A DNA stretch of 64,000 nucleotides from Mesoflavibacter sp037029465 (GTDB taxonomy: Bacteria; Bacteroidota; Bacteroidia; Flavobacteriales; Flavobacteriaceae), in NCBI RefSeq assembly GCF_037029465.1, contig NZ_JAYMEM010000028.1:124001-188000 (forward strand). Direction: 5' to 3'. The position numbers and the translations under genes are program-made. Shown here in pieces: positions 1 through 9,881 of this stretch (position 1 is its first letter; every line of letters begins with the position of its first letter). The notes below the pieces were generated by a model. It ran no database searches. It was not told the DNA's origin and saw only the letters and a program-made list of their open reading frames with translations.

Positions 1-92
1 ATAGTGTTAAATGTCATGCAGCAAATATAATAGTATTATTTACTACCAAAATTTATTATTCTTTTAATTTATTTAATTAGTAAGATAACCAA

Positions 93-965
93 TTAATTTA
101 GTTTATATTGTGCCTTTACTTCGTTTTGAATTTCTTGTTTTGCAATTTTCACACCTCCTTGACTTCCAAAAATTTGATAGCCATATTTTGCAGTATATAT
201 TCTATCTATTAGCATTTTTAGAGGTGCTTCTGCTAGTTCTTTTTGCTTTACTGCAGCATGAACAATTGGCAAGTATTTTTCCATCATAAATAAATTTGAG
301 TGCTGAATAACCTCCCACATTACATGCTCAAACTTTTCGCCTACTAAAGATTTACCAATATAAGTATTGTACTTATTGAAAAGAGAATCTATTTTTTGTT
401 GATTTATGAGGTCTAACTTATCTTGTATTTTTGGATTATAGCGGTCATATTGATCGTCTTGGTCAATTTCATTAATTATTTTCACTAAACTTTCATCTAA
501 TTTATTCTTGATGGCATAATCCTTTATGTTAAAGGATTTATTCTTTTTCTTTGGTTGCTCTACTTGACATAGCTTTAGTTGTTCTTCTAATTTGCTTTTT
601 ACAAAAGCACTATAATTTTTGAAATATTTTTCAAAAGAAACCACATATTCACAACTTCTTTCATCTAAAACGAACTTTGCGAAAGCAACAGCCAAATTTT
701 CTTGTGATTCATTAAAGCAGTCTAAAGCTGTTAGTATGTTCCAATAGTCAGCGACATCAAAATTCCCATTCTTCTTCACTCTAGTTTTTGTTTCTTCTAA
801 AAACTTTTCTCCATTTTTAAAATTATTATTTGAATGAACATTTTTCATGGGGGTATATACCAACATTTCTTGATTGAAGTTCTCTAGAGTGAATTGTTTA
901 GCCTTGCTTTGAGATAAAACACTTATGGTAGAAATAATAAATAATGTTAGGATAGAAAATTTCAT
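93..965 (-). CDS. Secreted protein of unknown function
   Basis: The 290-residue product begins with a short basic start and a hydrophobic stretch (about residues 3-18) followed by a Ser/Lys-rich boundary, as in an SpI signal peptide, so export is likely. The mature part is rich in Lys, Glu and Asn and looks largely helical; no catalytic motif or familiar domain is recognisable. It is the last gene of the minus-strand run that starts at the integrase, 16 bp downstream of a small membrane-protein gene. Function is unknown. Export is inferred from the N-terminus only. Confidence 0.7.
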   Translation of the reverse strand: MKFSILTLFIISTISVLSQSKAKQFTLENFNQEMLVYTPMKNVHSNNNFKNGEKFLEETKTRVKKNGNFDVADYWNILTALDCFNESQENLAVAFAKFVLDERSCEYVVSFEKYFKNYSAFVKSKLEEQLKLCQVEQPKKKNKSFNIKDYAIKNKLDESLVKIINEIDQDDQYDRYNPKIQDKLDLINQQKIDSLFNKYNTYIGKSLVGEKFEHVMWEVIQHSNLFMMEKYLPIVHAAVKQKELAEAPLKMLIDRIYTAKYGYQIFGSQGGVKIAKQEIQNEVKAQYKLN

Positions 966-981
966 ATTTATTTTTTAAAAA

Positions 982-1236
982 TTATTTATTAAGCCTTATC
1001 TTATTTAAAAATTTATATATAGCAAAAAAGCCTATCGTGATTAGCAGAAAATGTAAAATGTTTAATAAGGTTTTGGATTGAATGTATAGACCAATGTAAG
1101 GTATTGTCAATAAAGATAGACCTATGCTACTTATTAATGATAAAAGTATTTTAAGCACCTTTGCAATCATTTTTTGAGAATTTAAGTTATTCCATAATAC
1201 ATTGAAATTCAAATAATTATTTTCTAACGCTTCCAA
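982..1236 (-). CDS. Small two-helix membrane protein, unknown function
   Basis: The 84-residue product has two hydrophobic segments (about residues 28-50 and 56-76) joined by a short turn and ends in a Lys/Arg-rich tail, so it should be an inner-membrane hairpin protein. Its start overlaps the 3' end of the upstream lipoprotein gene by 13 bp, which suggests translational coupling and a shared transcript. No family is recognised. Confidence 0.55.
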   Translation of the reverse strand: MEALENNYLNFNVLWNNLNSQKMIAKVLKILLSLISSIGLSLLTIPYIGLYIQSKTLLNILHFLLITIGFFAIYKFLNKIRLNK

Positions 1237-1589
1237 TGCTTTAAGCTAAAATTGGTTATCATTGAGTCTTTATCAAAATCTATATATAATTCTTTCACCT
1301 CTATTGGATCAATGTCCCAGCCGTAGTTGACTGTTATTTCATAAATGATTTCGAAATTATTTTCATTTTGATAATTTCTAGGCTCTCCCAATAATTCAAT
1401 GACTTTCTTTAATTCCATTCCTTCCTTAAGATGGTTTTTCATTACGTCTTGAACCATATTTTCTCGAAATTCATAAAATCCATCGAAGCTTTTATTCCAT
1501 TTTGATTTCTCAAATTTCATTTCTTCTACTCCACAACTTAATAGGAGGACATAAGCTAATAAGATTACTATTTTAATTAAGATTTTCAA
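1224..1589 (-). CDS. Small lipoprotein, unknown function
   Basis: The 121-residue product starts with a hydrophobic signal and a lipobox L-L-S-C (Cys near residue 19), so it should be an SpII lipoprotein. The mature part contains a segment reading KVIELLGEPRNY, which resembles the central turn of SmpA/OmlA or BLIP-like small lipoproteins, where a GxP loop follows a helix. This is only a weak resemblance. It is coupled by overlap to the following small membrane protein. Confidence 0.6.
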   Translation of the reverse strand: MKILIKIVILLAYVLLLSCGVEEMKFEKSKWNKSFDGFYEFRENMVQDVMKNHLKEGMELKKVIELLGEPRNYQNENNFEIIYEITVNYGWDIDPIEVKELYIDFDKDSMITNFSLKHWKR

Positions 1590-1715
1590 TTTATAAGATT
1601 TTGATTTTCAATAAGGTAAATGTTCTTGTGAAATCGTCTTGATTATTTGTTTTTTGGGGGTTACATTATAACAAAACAGTCATTAATGATATAATAAAAG
1701 TGAAGATGTAATTTT

Positions 1716-2828
1716 TCATAATTCATTTTTATTAATTAAACCTAGATACATTTTTAGGCGAATGATTTTTTTTACCGAAGTATATACCTGTTGTTTATAG
1801 ACTTCATCTTGTTCCATTTCTTCTAAAATTGAGTTAATAGTTTCAGTTTCATCAATGGGCATTAACAACATATCATTACCTGCCTTTGAGGCTAATAAGG
1901 GAGCATTATTAATAATAGTAACTGCTTTCATAATATTTAAAGCATCTGTAATTACTATGCCTTTAAAACCCAGAGTATCTTTTAACAATCCTGTTACTAT
2001 ATTTTTTGAGCAACTTGCAGGAAGTCCATTTGTACTGTAGGTTGGGTTATTTTTTATTGTAATATGTGCCATCATTATAGATAAAACTCCTGCTTCTATA
2101 AGTGGGGGATATACATCTAACTCTTTTAAGTCACCATCTATATATACTGATTTTTTATGTGTATCTCCTTTAACTAATCCGTGACCTGGAAAATGTTTAG
2201 CTGTTGCAACAATGCCTTGTGATTGTGTTGTTTTTATAAATTGTTTACTTAACTCAACTACTTGTTTTTTATCGCTCCCAAAACTTCTATCTTTTATGGC
2301 TTCGTTTAGTGGGCTAACATCTACTACAGGAGCAAAATTTTGATGAAACCCGATGTCGAGTAATTGGTTATTAATTATCCTAGCGATGGAGTCAGCCTGT
2401 TTATCTGTTTTAATGTCAATAGTATTTATTAAAGGAGAAGTTCCTTGTAACCTTCCATTAACTAAACTGGGCTCTGCATCAATTGAAAAAAGTAAGGGTA
2501 TTTGGTTGCTTTTATTTGAAATGGCGTTGAGAGTATCTATTAAATTCTTGTGATTCTCTTTTGTTCCTTTAAGAAATACAATTCCGCCTATTTTATTTTT
2601 CTCAACTAAATCTAGAACCACATCATTTGGTTTACCTAATTCTCCAGCTGAAGTGATAATCATTTGAGCGACTCGAGTTGTATCATTTAATGAATTAAAA
2701 ACAAGATCTACTGCATGTTCAATATCTGGATTATAATCATAGAAATTTTCTATAGATGTTTTTTTTGATTGTCCATAAGTAAAAAAACAACTAGCTATAA
2801 AGATATATTTGAAAATTAATTTCTTCAT
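1716..2828 (-). CDS. Glycoside hydrolase family 3 (beta-N-acetylhexosaminidase-like)
   Basis: The 370-residue product has an N-terminal signal peptide (residues 1-20) and a single GH3 TIM-barrel domain. The NagZ-type signature KHFPGHG lies at 211-217 and is followed by GDTH (221-224), matching the KH(F/I)PGH...D(S/T)H catalytic loop of bacterial GH3 N-acetylglucosaminidases. The probable nucleophile is Asp295 in the ITDAL motif. Unlike cytoplasmic NagZ it appears to be exported, so it may act on chitin or peptidoglycan oligosaccharides in the periplasm. It lies 11 bp from a serine hydrolase gene and is probably co-transcribed with it. Family is confident; substrate is inferred. Confidence 0.88.
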   Translation of the reverse strand: MKKLIFKYIFIASCFFTYGQSKKTSIENFYDYNPDIEHAVDLVFNSLNDTTRVAQMIITSAGELGKPNDVVLDLVEKNKIGGIVFLKGTKENHKNLIDTLNAISNKSNQIPLLFSIDAEPSLVNGRLQGTSPLINTIDIKTDKQADSIARIINNQLLDIGFHQNFAPVVDVSPLNEAIKDRSFGSDKKQVVELSKQFIKTTQSQGIVATAKHFPGHGLVKGDTHKKSVYIDGDLKELDVYPPLIEAGVLSIMMAHITIKNNPTYSTNGLPASCSKNIVTGLLKDTLGFKGIVITDALNIMKAVTIINNAPLLASKAGNDMLLMPIDETETINSILEEMEQDEVYKQQVYTSVKKIIRLKMYLGLINKNEL

Positions 2829-2839
2829 AATTTTTGCTA

Positions 2840-4318
2840 TTACTCATTTAGCTTAATAAACTCTACTGGTTTTGATTGTAGATTTATGGTAAACGAAGTT
2901 ATTTCGCCCCAATTGCTAGTTCTAAAATTCACTGGAAACTCTGGATTCATAATATCAGAAATATCCTCTAGCGGCTTCATAACAAATATGTCGTGATGAA
3001 GATGTTCTAAAAAGAATTTGTAATCTGGATAGATAGCATATAAACTATCATGCTCTAAAACAATCTTTATTTTTCCATACCCTTTATGTTCATACTCTCC
3101 AACGTATGATTCTAATTGATGTGTTGGTGGTTTTTCTTTATTAATTGATTTGTTTACTGGATTAGTTTGGTAAATATCTGTAACCAAAACTGGATAATCT
3201 TTACTTTTCTCTTTCTCTAACATTCTATTCTTAATAATATCAGCAATCACATAAGGTAGAATAGAATCATCTTGATTTGTTAATACTGTAATGCCTAGAT
3301 TTTTAAACGGATATGTAACAACAAGTGTGCTAAACCCAGAGGTATTACCTCCATGATACACTTTAAATTCTCCGTTTTGAGTTTCAACTCGCCATCCTAA
3401 TCCATAGCCTGTTAAGAATAACGAGGACTCATAATCTCCTTCTCTTGTATTGTGAAACTTTCTTGCATTTTTAACAAATGCTTTAGGCAGTACCTGGTTA
3501 TTATTTCTTGCTCCATTGTTCAACCATGCCAACATCCAATGCGCCAAATCAGTCGAAGTACTTCTTATTCCTCCAGCTGGCTTGTAATCATGATATTGTT
3601 CAAACTGAACTTGTTTAATATCATTTTTAATTAGTCCGTAACCAAATGAAAAATTATTGGTTTTTTTAGCGGTCTCTAAATCTGTAAAAGAGTGGGACAT
3701 GTCTAAAGGGTTAAAAATTTTATTTTGTATTAAGTTCTCCCAACTCTCTTCTGAAACTTGTTCTGCAATTGCTCCAGCAATGGTAAATCCCATGTTACTA
3801 TAAATACTACTTTCTTTAACCTTGCCCTCTGGCTCTATATACTTTAATTTTTCTAAAACTTTTAACCTATTGTCTTCTGGAAATAGTACCAAAGTCCCAT
3901 TTATATCCCCCAAACCACTTTTGTGTGATAATAAATCCTCAATAGTAATTAATTCATCCATTTTGGAATTATAAAACTGAAGCTTTGGTATATACACAGA
4001 GGGTTTATCTTTAAGGAAGAGTTTATCCTCTGCTTCTAAAATTCCTAATAAAGAAGCAGTAAACACTTTGGTGCAAGAAGCAATGGAAAAAACAGTGTTT
4101 TCATTAACCCTTTTTTTTCTATCTAAATCTCTATATCCAAATCCTTTATTGTAAAGTATCTTGTTATTTTCAACTATTGATACAGACAATCCAACAGCCT
4201 TATAAGTGTTCATCCATTGTTCAATCTCTTGTTCAAGTCCTTTTAATCTATTGTCTTTAATTTGCCCATTCACAGAATAAACTATAAGGATTAATAAGAT
4301 TGATAAATTTATTTTCAT
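2840..4318 (-). CDS. Serine hydrolase, beta-lactamase/class C PBP-like
   Basis: The 492-residue product has a signal peptide (residues 1-18) and a beta-lactamase-type serine hydrolase domain. The three signatures are visible: S-C-T-K at 81-84 (nucleophile Ser81, Lys84), Y-S-N at 173-175 and H-G-G at 322-324. A C-terminal extension of about 110 residues resembles the beta-barrel appendage of EstB/AmpH-like proteins. It is probably a periplasmic D-Ala carboxypeptidase, esterase or peptidase rather than an antibiotic-resistance enzyme. It sits between the GH3 hydrolase and a DoxX-like gene with gaps of about 11 bp, so it is part of an operon of exported hydrolases. Confidence 0.88.
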   Translation of the reverse strand: MKINLSILLILIVYSVNGQIKDNRLKGLEQEIEQWMNTYKAVGLSVSIVENNKILYNKGFGYRDLDRKKRVNENTVFSIASCTKVFTASLLGILEAEDKLFLKDKPSVYIPKLQFYNSKMDELITIEDLLSHKSGLGDINGTLVLFPEDNRLKVLEKLKYIEPEGKVKESSIYSNMGFTIAGAIAEQVSEESWENLIQNKIFNPLDMSHSFTDLETAKKTNNFSFGYGLIKNDIKQVQFEQYHDYKPAGGIRSTSTDLAHWMLAWLNNGARNNNQVLPKAFVKNARKFHNTREGDYESSLFLTGYGLGWRVETQNGEFKVYHGGNTSGFSTLVVTYPFKNLGITVLTNQDDSILPYVIADIIKNRMLEKEKSKDYPVLVTDIYQTNPVNKSINKEKPPTHQLESYVGEYEHKGYGKIKIVLEHDSLYAIYPDYKFFLEHLHHDIFVMKPLEDISDIMNPEFPVNFRTSNWGEITSFTINLQSKPVEFIKLNE

Positions 4319-4329
4319 TTTTAACTATT

Positions 4330-5604
4330 TTATTTATTAAAAGGCCATTCGTTAATCCAATTAAAACCTCTATTCATTAACAAGAAATCCTTTTCTGTTT
4401 TACGAATAAAATTGCCGGTTAAAGTATCATTGTCCATAATTACTTTAAAGTTATATATAGAATCTTGTTGTTTATAATTAACTATATATGATTTTGTAGA
4501 GTCACTAAACTTTGTTAATGTTATTTTCCTTTCTATTGTGTCTATATTATGTTTAAAGTATAGAGTTTCATTAAGCTTTTTTATGGATAACCATTGGGGA
4601 TTGGATATCTGTATGTTTTCCCAACGAACCGTATCTTTGAAATGAATTAATTCCTCACCGTTTTTGTTAAAATTTTCCATTTCAAAAAGACCATAGAGTT
4701 CTGGTTTTTCAAAATATTTCGGATAAACCTTAAATGTATAATAGTATACGTTATAAAGTGAAAACCCTATAATAAGTACTTTAAGAATATTTAGAGCTTT
4801 ATTTACTATCTCATTTTTAAAATAAGGTCTTTTAGGATATGATAAAAGTGCCATTTTATTATTAAAGAAAAACTTGACCAGTACATGAAAGTTCTCTGCT
4901 AATAAAAATAGAAGCATAAGTACTAAATGTGTTGAAATAATTTTTACAGGTACATCAAAAAAATAATTAACCGCCATTACATTCAATGCAGTCATTAAAG
5001 AAATTATAGCACCTATTGTAACCGTTTTTCTAAACAATAGCAATACTGCAGCGACTTCTGCAATACCCATGAAAATATTGTACCCATTAGAAAAACCCAT
5101 GAACGTCCAAGCAAGACCCATTGGCGAAGAGTCACCATAAGTTTCAGAAAGCCTTAATAAAGATGGATACGGAAATTGTGTTTTAAATAATTTAGCAAAA
5201 CCATAATTCATAAGCATAAATCCTACATAGAATCTTATAGCCACGGTTAACCAATAATACAATTTATTATAATTAGATGATTTTCTATCTATGATTGACC
5301 AGATGAGAGTAGTTAAAATTGCACTCAAAAATATTGTAAAAAGCAACACATAGTCATAAGTAGTATCTCCACTTCCATTAGGACCTGTTCGAATAGTATA
5401 AGTTATTCCTAAAAGTGTTTTCCCTACCCAAGGGATAAAATCATAGAGGAAGTTTTGGTAAAGTGCTGAAATACGATGAAATTCAGGAAATGTACTATTG
5501 TTATTTATAAAAATGAATAATAAAAAATATATGAAAAAAAACCTGAATGTTATTTTTTGGGTTAAACTCCAAGGTCTTGCTATGTGATTAGTATCTGTTT
5601 CCAT
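4330..5604 (-). CDS. DoxX-like membrane protein with extra C-terminal domain
   Basis: The 424-residue product is polytopic. One hydrophobic segment is near residues 20-38, one near 85-102, and a four-helix DoxX-like core spans about residues 118-240 (YVGFMLMNYGFAKL, IAEVAAVLLLF, LVLMLLFLLAEN). A further helix lies near 272-290, and a soluble C-terminal domain of about 125 residues follows. DoxX proteins are often linked to redox or oxidative-stress functions, but the large C-terminal part is not explained by that family. It is 18 bp downstream of the S41 protease gene and co-directional with it. Confidence 0.65.
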   Translation of the reverse strand: METDTNHIARPWSLTQKITFRFFFIYFLLFIFINNNSTFPEFHRISALYQNFLYDFIPWVGKTLLGITYTIRTGPNGSGDTTYDYVLLFTIFLSAILTTLIWSIIDRKSSNYNKLYYWLTVAIRFYVGFMLMNYGFAKLFKTQFPYPSLLRLSETYGDSSPMGLAWTFMGFSNGYNIFMGIAEVAAVLLLFRKTVTIGAIISLMTALNVMAVNYFFDVPVKIISTHLVLMLLFLLAENFHVLVKFFFNNKMALLSYPKRPYFKNEIVNKALNILKVLIIGFSLYNVYYYTFKVYPKYFEKPELYGLFEMENFNKNGEELIHFKDTVRWENIQISNPQWLSIKKLNETLYFKHNIDTIERKITLTKFSDSTKSYIVNYKQQDSIYNFKVIMDNDTLTGNFIRKTEKDFLLMNRGFNWINEWPFNK

Positions 5605-5622
5605 AGAGATATAGGCTACATT

Positions 5623-7845
5623 TTATTCATTAATAATTTCAATGGCTTTTTCTAACACCTCATCTTTACCTTCTTTAATTCCCTTAATAGTTGGTTTTAT
5701 GGTTATATCAGGGACAATGCCTGCACGTTGTGTATTAGTGCCATCAGGATAGTAAATACCTATTCCTGAAATCATTGTTCTTAAACCTCCTGGTAAAATT
5801 ATTTGTGAAACATTACCATCTGCACCTGCTGTGGTACTACCAATTACGATTGCATTTTTACTAGCTCTAAAAGCCATGGCTTGATACTCGGCACTACTTT
5901 GTGTCTTTTCATTAACTAAAATAACTAGCTTGCCACTGTAGTAATTTTCACTTGCAGGAATCTTCGGCACATCACTAAAGGTAAACTGTCCAGGATTATT
6001 GATGTTTCCTTTACTAATTTTTACAAAATCTGTAGGCTTATCCATAAAAAAACTCCCTAATGTGTATGGAACAAAAGTTGATGGATAATTACGAATATCG
6101 ATTATAATTCCTTTGGCGTCTCTTAACTGTTTTTTTATTTCGGGGATGTCTTCATTTTTAATATTTGCTAATGTTATATATCCAATATTTTCGTCAATTA
6201 TTTTGTAGCATTTCTCATTTTCATTGACCTTAAACCAATAATATTTATCAAGTTCAGTGGTTTTATACAATACTAAATGATGCGTGCGTTTCTTATTATC
6301 AGTGATGTACTCAACCTCTATTATATTATCATTAGAACGTAACAAATCTTCAGATATATCTCTTAATCTAGCAGGCTTATTTGAAGCTGGATAATAAATA
6401 CTTAAACTATCCACTAAATGCTTTATTGACTTACCTTTAATTTTAGTAATTACATCACCAATTTTGAGTTTTGAAACACTTGCCAATTCTGGATTGTAAT
6501 AATCTGTAACAACAAATTTATTTTCTACAAATTCAGCTTTAAAGGGCGCATAATAATTACCTCTTAATTCTCGAACTTTATCTCCGCCACCCCATAAGTT
6601 TGCATGAGTATCATTTACATCTCCAATTATTTGCAAAGCTGCTAACTCATATTCAAGTTCTGTCTCGGCATTTAAAAATTTAGGAATATACTCCTTAAGA
6701 ACTGTATCCCAGTCTTTATCTGTTATATGTCTATTAGGGAAAAAGTAATTGATGATGTTCCAATATCTATATAGTGAAAGCAATCTAAATCCCTCATCGG
6801 GAAAGGGCATATCATAATATGCTTTCTCGCTAGAAAAATCAGGGTTTTGAACTTCTTCCATTAGAGAAACATAAAAATTATCACCTTGATTTCTGTTGTT
6901 ATAAATATGGTTAATTGAATTCTTCAACTCTGTTGAAACATTGTAGTTTTCTATCCAGGAGAGGTCTGTTTTAGGACCAATGCCCTCAATACTCTTGTTA
7001 CAGTTTTCACAAATAGGTATTGTAGAATATTTTTTTATCCAATCTGTTAGAACTTTATCTCTTTCATTATTATCACTAACTTTAAGATAGTTTGGTAATA
7101 TCCTAAAAAGTTCATAATCCCAATTGTATTCTCCAGCAGCAATAGTAGGATGATGATATTTGATAAATCCCCAAACCTTACCTAATAAATCAAGATTATT
7201 AATTGTTTCCTCATCTAAATCTGAAAACGAAATGTTAGAACCCTTATCGAAAGTTATATCCTCTTCAGCAGGTTTCAATTCTCTATTGAATATCTCTATA
7301 TTGCCATCTTCGATACTTTTACCATCTACAGTAATCTGAAGATTGTCTATCCACATCTTTCCTGGTCCCACTAATAATGCACCAAAAACAATTTTATCAG
7401 TTTTTTCAGGGTTCATCTGTAATTCTATTTCATATTTCTGCCAATCAGTAGTGCCTTTTACTCCGTTATACATCATATTATCAAATGCAACTTGAGGATC
7501 TATTCGCATCCATAAACCAGCATACCCTTTTGTAACATTTTCAGTTTTTATATAGCCCGAAAAGACAATAGTTTTCCCTTTGTAATTTTCAGAAAAGCTA
7601 GATACTAAAACATTTACATTATCAGCCTCATCATTACCCTCTATAACTAGCGAATAATTACCACTTTGAACTGTAGTTGAATCTAATTGAGACGTATAAC
7701 TGCCTTGAGCATTATTTTTCCAATTTTCAGGAAACCTATTACTATTGATTACCTCAAAATCAAGATTTAGGTTTTTATTTGTTTGAGAGAATGCCAATTG
7801 CGCAATAAAAAACATTACAAGGGCTTTAAAAATTTGGTTTTTCAT
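5623..7845 (-). CDS. S41-family C-terminal processing peptidase, secreted
   Basis: The 740-residue product has a signal peptide (residues 1-20), then a carbohydrate-binding-like jelly-roll region (about 25-170). A long linker domain follows, with a C-E-N-C pair that could bind metal or form a disulphide. Next come a degenerate PDZ-like segment and a C-terminal tail-specific-protease fold. The nucleophile motif is Q-S-S-A-E-Y with the serine at about 650-651, typical of S41 (tricorn core-like) enzymes. It should cleave proteins or peptides in the periplasm or at the cell surface. Upstream is a lipoprotein gene 38 bp away. Confidence 0.85.
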   Translation of the reverse strand: MKNQIFKALVMFFIAQLAFSQTNKNLNLDFEVINSNRFPENWKNNAQGSYTSQLDSTTVQSGNYSLVIEGNDEADNVNVLVSSFSENYKGKTIVFSGYIKTENVTKGYAGLWMRIDPQVAFDNMMYNGVKGTTDWQKYEIELQMNPEKTDKIVFGALLVGPGKMWIDNLQITVDGKSIEDGNIEIFNRELKPAEEDITFDKGSNISFSDLDEETINNLDLLGKVWGFIKYHHPTIAAGEYNWDYELFRILPNYLKVSDNNERDKVLTDWIKKYSTIPICENCNKSIEGIGPKTDLSWIENYNVSTELKNSINHIYNNRNQGDNFYVSLMEEVQNPDFSSEKAYYDMPFPDEGFRLLSLYRYWNIINYFFPNRHITDKDWDTVLKEYIPKFLNAETELEYELAALQIIGDVNDTHANLWGGGDKVRELRGNYYAPFKAEFVENKFVVTDYYNPELASVSKLKIGDVITKIKGKSIKHLVDSLSIYYPASNKPARLRDISEDLLRSNDNIIEVEYITDNKKRTHHLVLYKTTELDKYYWFKVNENEKCYKIIDENIGYITLANIKNEDIPEIKKQLRDAKGIIIDIRNYPSTFVPYTLGSFFMDKPTDFVKISKGNINNPGQFTFSDVPKIPASENYYSGKLVILVNEKTQSSAEYQAMAFRASKNAIVIGSTTAGADGNVSQIILPGGLRTMISGIGIYYPDGTNTQRAGIVPDITIKPTIKGIKEGKDEVLEKAIEIINE

Positions 7846-7883
7846 ATTAGTTTATTTAATTCTAGCTTATCTTAATATTAATC

Positions 7884-8576
7884 TTATTCTATTATATATA
7901 GTTCTGGTTTTAAAACTCCCATTTCTTTATACTGTTGCTTATTCATTTCAAAGTGAATTTTTGTCATTTCATTTAAGTATACCTCTAAAGGTTCTAGCTC
8001 TATTTCACGCCTTCTTTTATTAACATTAATGCTATCTGCCAGATTTAATGGATATGCTTGAGCTATTTTAGTATTGTACTCTACTTGAGTTCCATAAATT
8101 TGCTGTTTACCAGTATTTATATTCACACGATCTACTAAAAATGCATAGCTATTTGGGTTTGCATTATTCTTGTCGATAGCTAATTTCATTTTTTTAAGAA
8201 CTTCTTTTTGGAATTCCGGTTCATGGTCACTATGTTGTACCAATAACCAAAAATTTTCAGCTCCCTTTTTACCAGCTAAATCATATCCTACAAACCCTTT
8301 AGACTTAAATATTTCTTGTAATTGTCTTTCGTTTAGTTTGTAAATACTGTCTTTAAATTGCTCCCATTGATGTTGTGTTAAATGAGAATAACTTTTTGGA
8401 GGAAATGCGTTAGAAGCTACTAATTGATCTAAAGCAACCATTTGCTCAAGTTTATCAGCTAAATCTTTATCAAACTTTTTTTGCGGATTATCATTACAGC
8501 TTATGAGAACTAAAACAATAATCAAGATTTGATAAAATTTGATAGAAATTTCTTTGAAAAAAAATATAATATTCAT
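7884..8576 (-). CDS. Lipoprotein, probably DUF6624 family
   Basis: The 230-residue product has a hydrophobic N-terminus with lipobox L-I-S-C (Cys near residue 27). The centre contains LLVQHSDHEPEFQ, the type of motif that defines the DUF6624 group of Bacteroidota proteins (H-x-D near the middle followed by F-Q). This assignment is from memory and moderate. Biochemical role is unknown. The upstream region and the start of the signal peptide share sequence with those of the gene at 9882-11774, which suggests a duplicated promoter-leader module. Confidence 0.65.
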   Translation of the reverse strand: MNIIFFFKEISIKFYQILIIVLVLISCNDNPQKKFDKDLADKLEQMVALDQLVASNAFPPKSYSHLTQHQWEQFKDSIYKLNERQLQEIFKSKGFVGYDLAGKKGAENFWLLVQHSDHEPEFQKEVLKKMKLAIDKNNANPNSYAFLVDRVNINTGKQQIYGTQVEYNTKIAQAYPLNLADSINVNKRRREIELEPLEVYLNEMTKIHFEMNKQQYKEMGVLKPELYIIE

Positions 8577-8591
8577 TTAATGATTAATGTA

Positions 8592-8664
8592 AATACAAAT
8601 ATGCTTTGTGATTAAAGATTTTTCGACCGATTACGTGAAGTCGTACTAAAAAATAGTTTGATTT
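8592..8664 (-). promoter_or_regulatory. Shared promoter block, copy 1
   Basis: This ~73-bp block upstream of the lipoprotein gene at 7884-8576 matches the block at 11797-11870 with only scattered differences. Its core is CGACCGAYTACGTGAWGTCG on the plus strand, with CGAC/GTCG arms that form a small inverted repeat. The gene-proximal end carries CATATTTG on the minus strand, one mismatch from a TAnnTTTG -7 element. There is no TTTG at the -33 position, so activation through the CGAC box is plausible. Confidence 0.55.
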
Positions 8665-8766
8665 GGTTCTTTTTGTGTGATAAATACTGGCATTTTCATT
8701 TCTTATTGGCACTATTTTTTAGAATTAAACTATAATGTTTGATTATGATTTACTCCACAACTTAAA

Positions 8767-9156
8767 TTATAATTGTTTTAATTTCCACTTCATAGAAAAC
8801 CATAATATGATTGATAGCGTTATTATTTCAACTAGACTGAAAAAGAGATAATGCAGCGTATTGTTTCCTTCAATCAAACTCCCAACTTGAATGATGATCA
8901 TAAAAATACTTGCCATGATATTACTTAATCTATTGGGTTTGTAGTTTAATACTCTAGAAAACAAAATCATTAACAATGGCATTTCCATAATGATTGCAAA
9001 TACGAGAAGAAATTCTTGTGTGAATTCTATTGCTCCTTTTTTACCAGCTATAAGTTGGTTTAAGGTTTCAGAATAATACAATGAAAATACATCACAGAAA
9101 AGATAATTTACCGTTAGAAATATCCAGAGTGTTGACAACAGGGGTTTTGTTTTCAT
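8767..9156 (-). CDS. Four-helix membrane protein, DUF6326-like
   Basis: The 129-residue product has four hydrophobic helices (about residues 6-26, 45-68, 76-95 and 102-122) and starts STLWIFLTVNYLFCDVFSLYY, which resembles the beginning of DUF6326 proteins. It should sit in the inner membrane. Function is unknown. It lies 10 bp downstream of the following outer-membrane-type gene, so the two are probably one transcript. Confidence 0.6.
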   Translation of the reverse strand: MKTKPLLSTLWIFLTVNYLFCDVFSLYYSETLNQLIAGKKGAIEFTQEFLLVFAIIMEMPLLMILFSRVLNYKPNRLSNIMASIFMIIIQVGSLIEGNNTLHYLFFSLVEIITLSIILWFSMKWKLKQL

Positions 9157-9166
9157 TTCTTATATT

Positions 9167-9787
9167 TTAAAAATTAAAGCCAAAATGCAACCCTGGTTCG
9201 CCAAAGAAGAATTTAGAGTACTTTTCATCTTGAATTCTAAACGATTCAGGCATAGTGGTATGATATGGACGATGAGTGATTGCTAATGATGGTTCAATAA
9301 AAAACTTCCCTTTAAATAGTTTAATATGATAACCCAATCGATATGTATTAAAAATTTGAAAACCATTGTCAATATTGTTTCCCTTTTTATCTATAAAAGA
9401 TTGCCAAGCATTCATTACATGTATGGCTGCGTAAAACCGTTTCCAAATAAATCTTTGATATGCGATTGCGAAACCTTTTTCCCTAATATAACCAGGGAAA
9501 TTTTCTTTAGGATCTGATTTTAGTTTTCCATGAGGAATTCCAATTGGCTCAAAATACCTCCATGTTTTCAATTCTAACGAAACCACATCTTTTGTGGTGA
9601 TTCGATAACCGAAATTTACCTGAAAGAATTCTGGAGTTTCATAAGAAGAGAGGTTCATTAACATAAAGGCAGAACTACTAATAAAACAAGGATTTGATTT
9701 TGTTTCTTCTAGGGTATACTGTGCAAATAACTTGCAAAAAGGAAAACACAAAATTGAAATGATTAAAGCAGTTGAATTAAGACGCAT
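9167..9787 (-). CDS. Putative outer-membrane or periplasmic beta-rich protein
   Basis: The 206-residue product has a signal peptide (residues 1-22, ending near LFAQ) and a sequence of alternating aromatic and polar residues that ends in a phenylalanine (GLHFGFNF). A terminal Phe and strands of this kind are typical of small outer-membrane beta-barrels. No family is recognised. A 17-bp palindromic element lies about 50 bp upstream of the start, so its expression may depend on the regulator encoded nearby. Confidence 0.6.
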   Translation of the reverse strand: MRLNSTALIISILCFPFCKLFAQYTLEETKSNPCFISSSAFMLMNLSSYETPEFFQVNFGYRITTKDVVSLELKTWRYFEPIGIPHGKLKSDPKENFPGYIREKGFAIAYQRFIWKRFYAAIHVMNAWQSFIDKKGNNIDNGFQIFNTYRLGYHIKLFKGKFFIEPSLAITHRPYHTTMPESFRIQDEKYSKFFFGEPGLHFGFNF

Positions 9788-9837
9788 ATTTTTAGATTAA
9801 TAATATGCTAAAGTAATTTAGGTCACTTAAAAAATAG

Positions 9838-9854
9838 TTCACTTAAGTTAAGAA
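9838..9854. promoter_or_regulatory. Palindromic operator candidate, copy 1
   Basis: The 17-bp sequence TTCACTTAAGTTAAGAA is centred on the palindrome ACTTAAGT and is identical to the one at 12432-12448. It lies about 50 bp before the start codon of the 9167-9787 gene. The size and dyad symmetry suit a Crp/Fnr-type dimer, and such a regulator is encoded at 12456-13037. A half-site (GGTCACTTAA) lies about 17 bp closer to the gene. Confidence 0.45.
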
Positions 9855-9881
9855 GTAACACTTGCCTGTTTTAAATAAAAA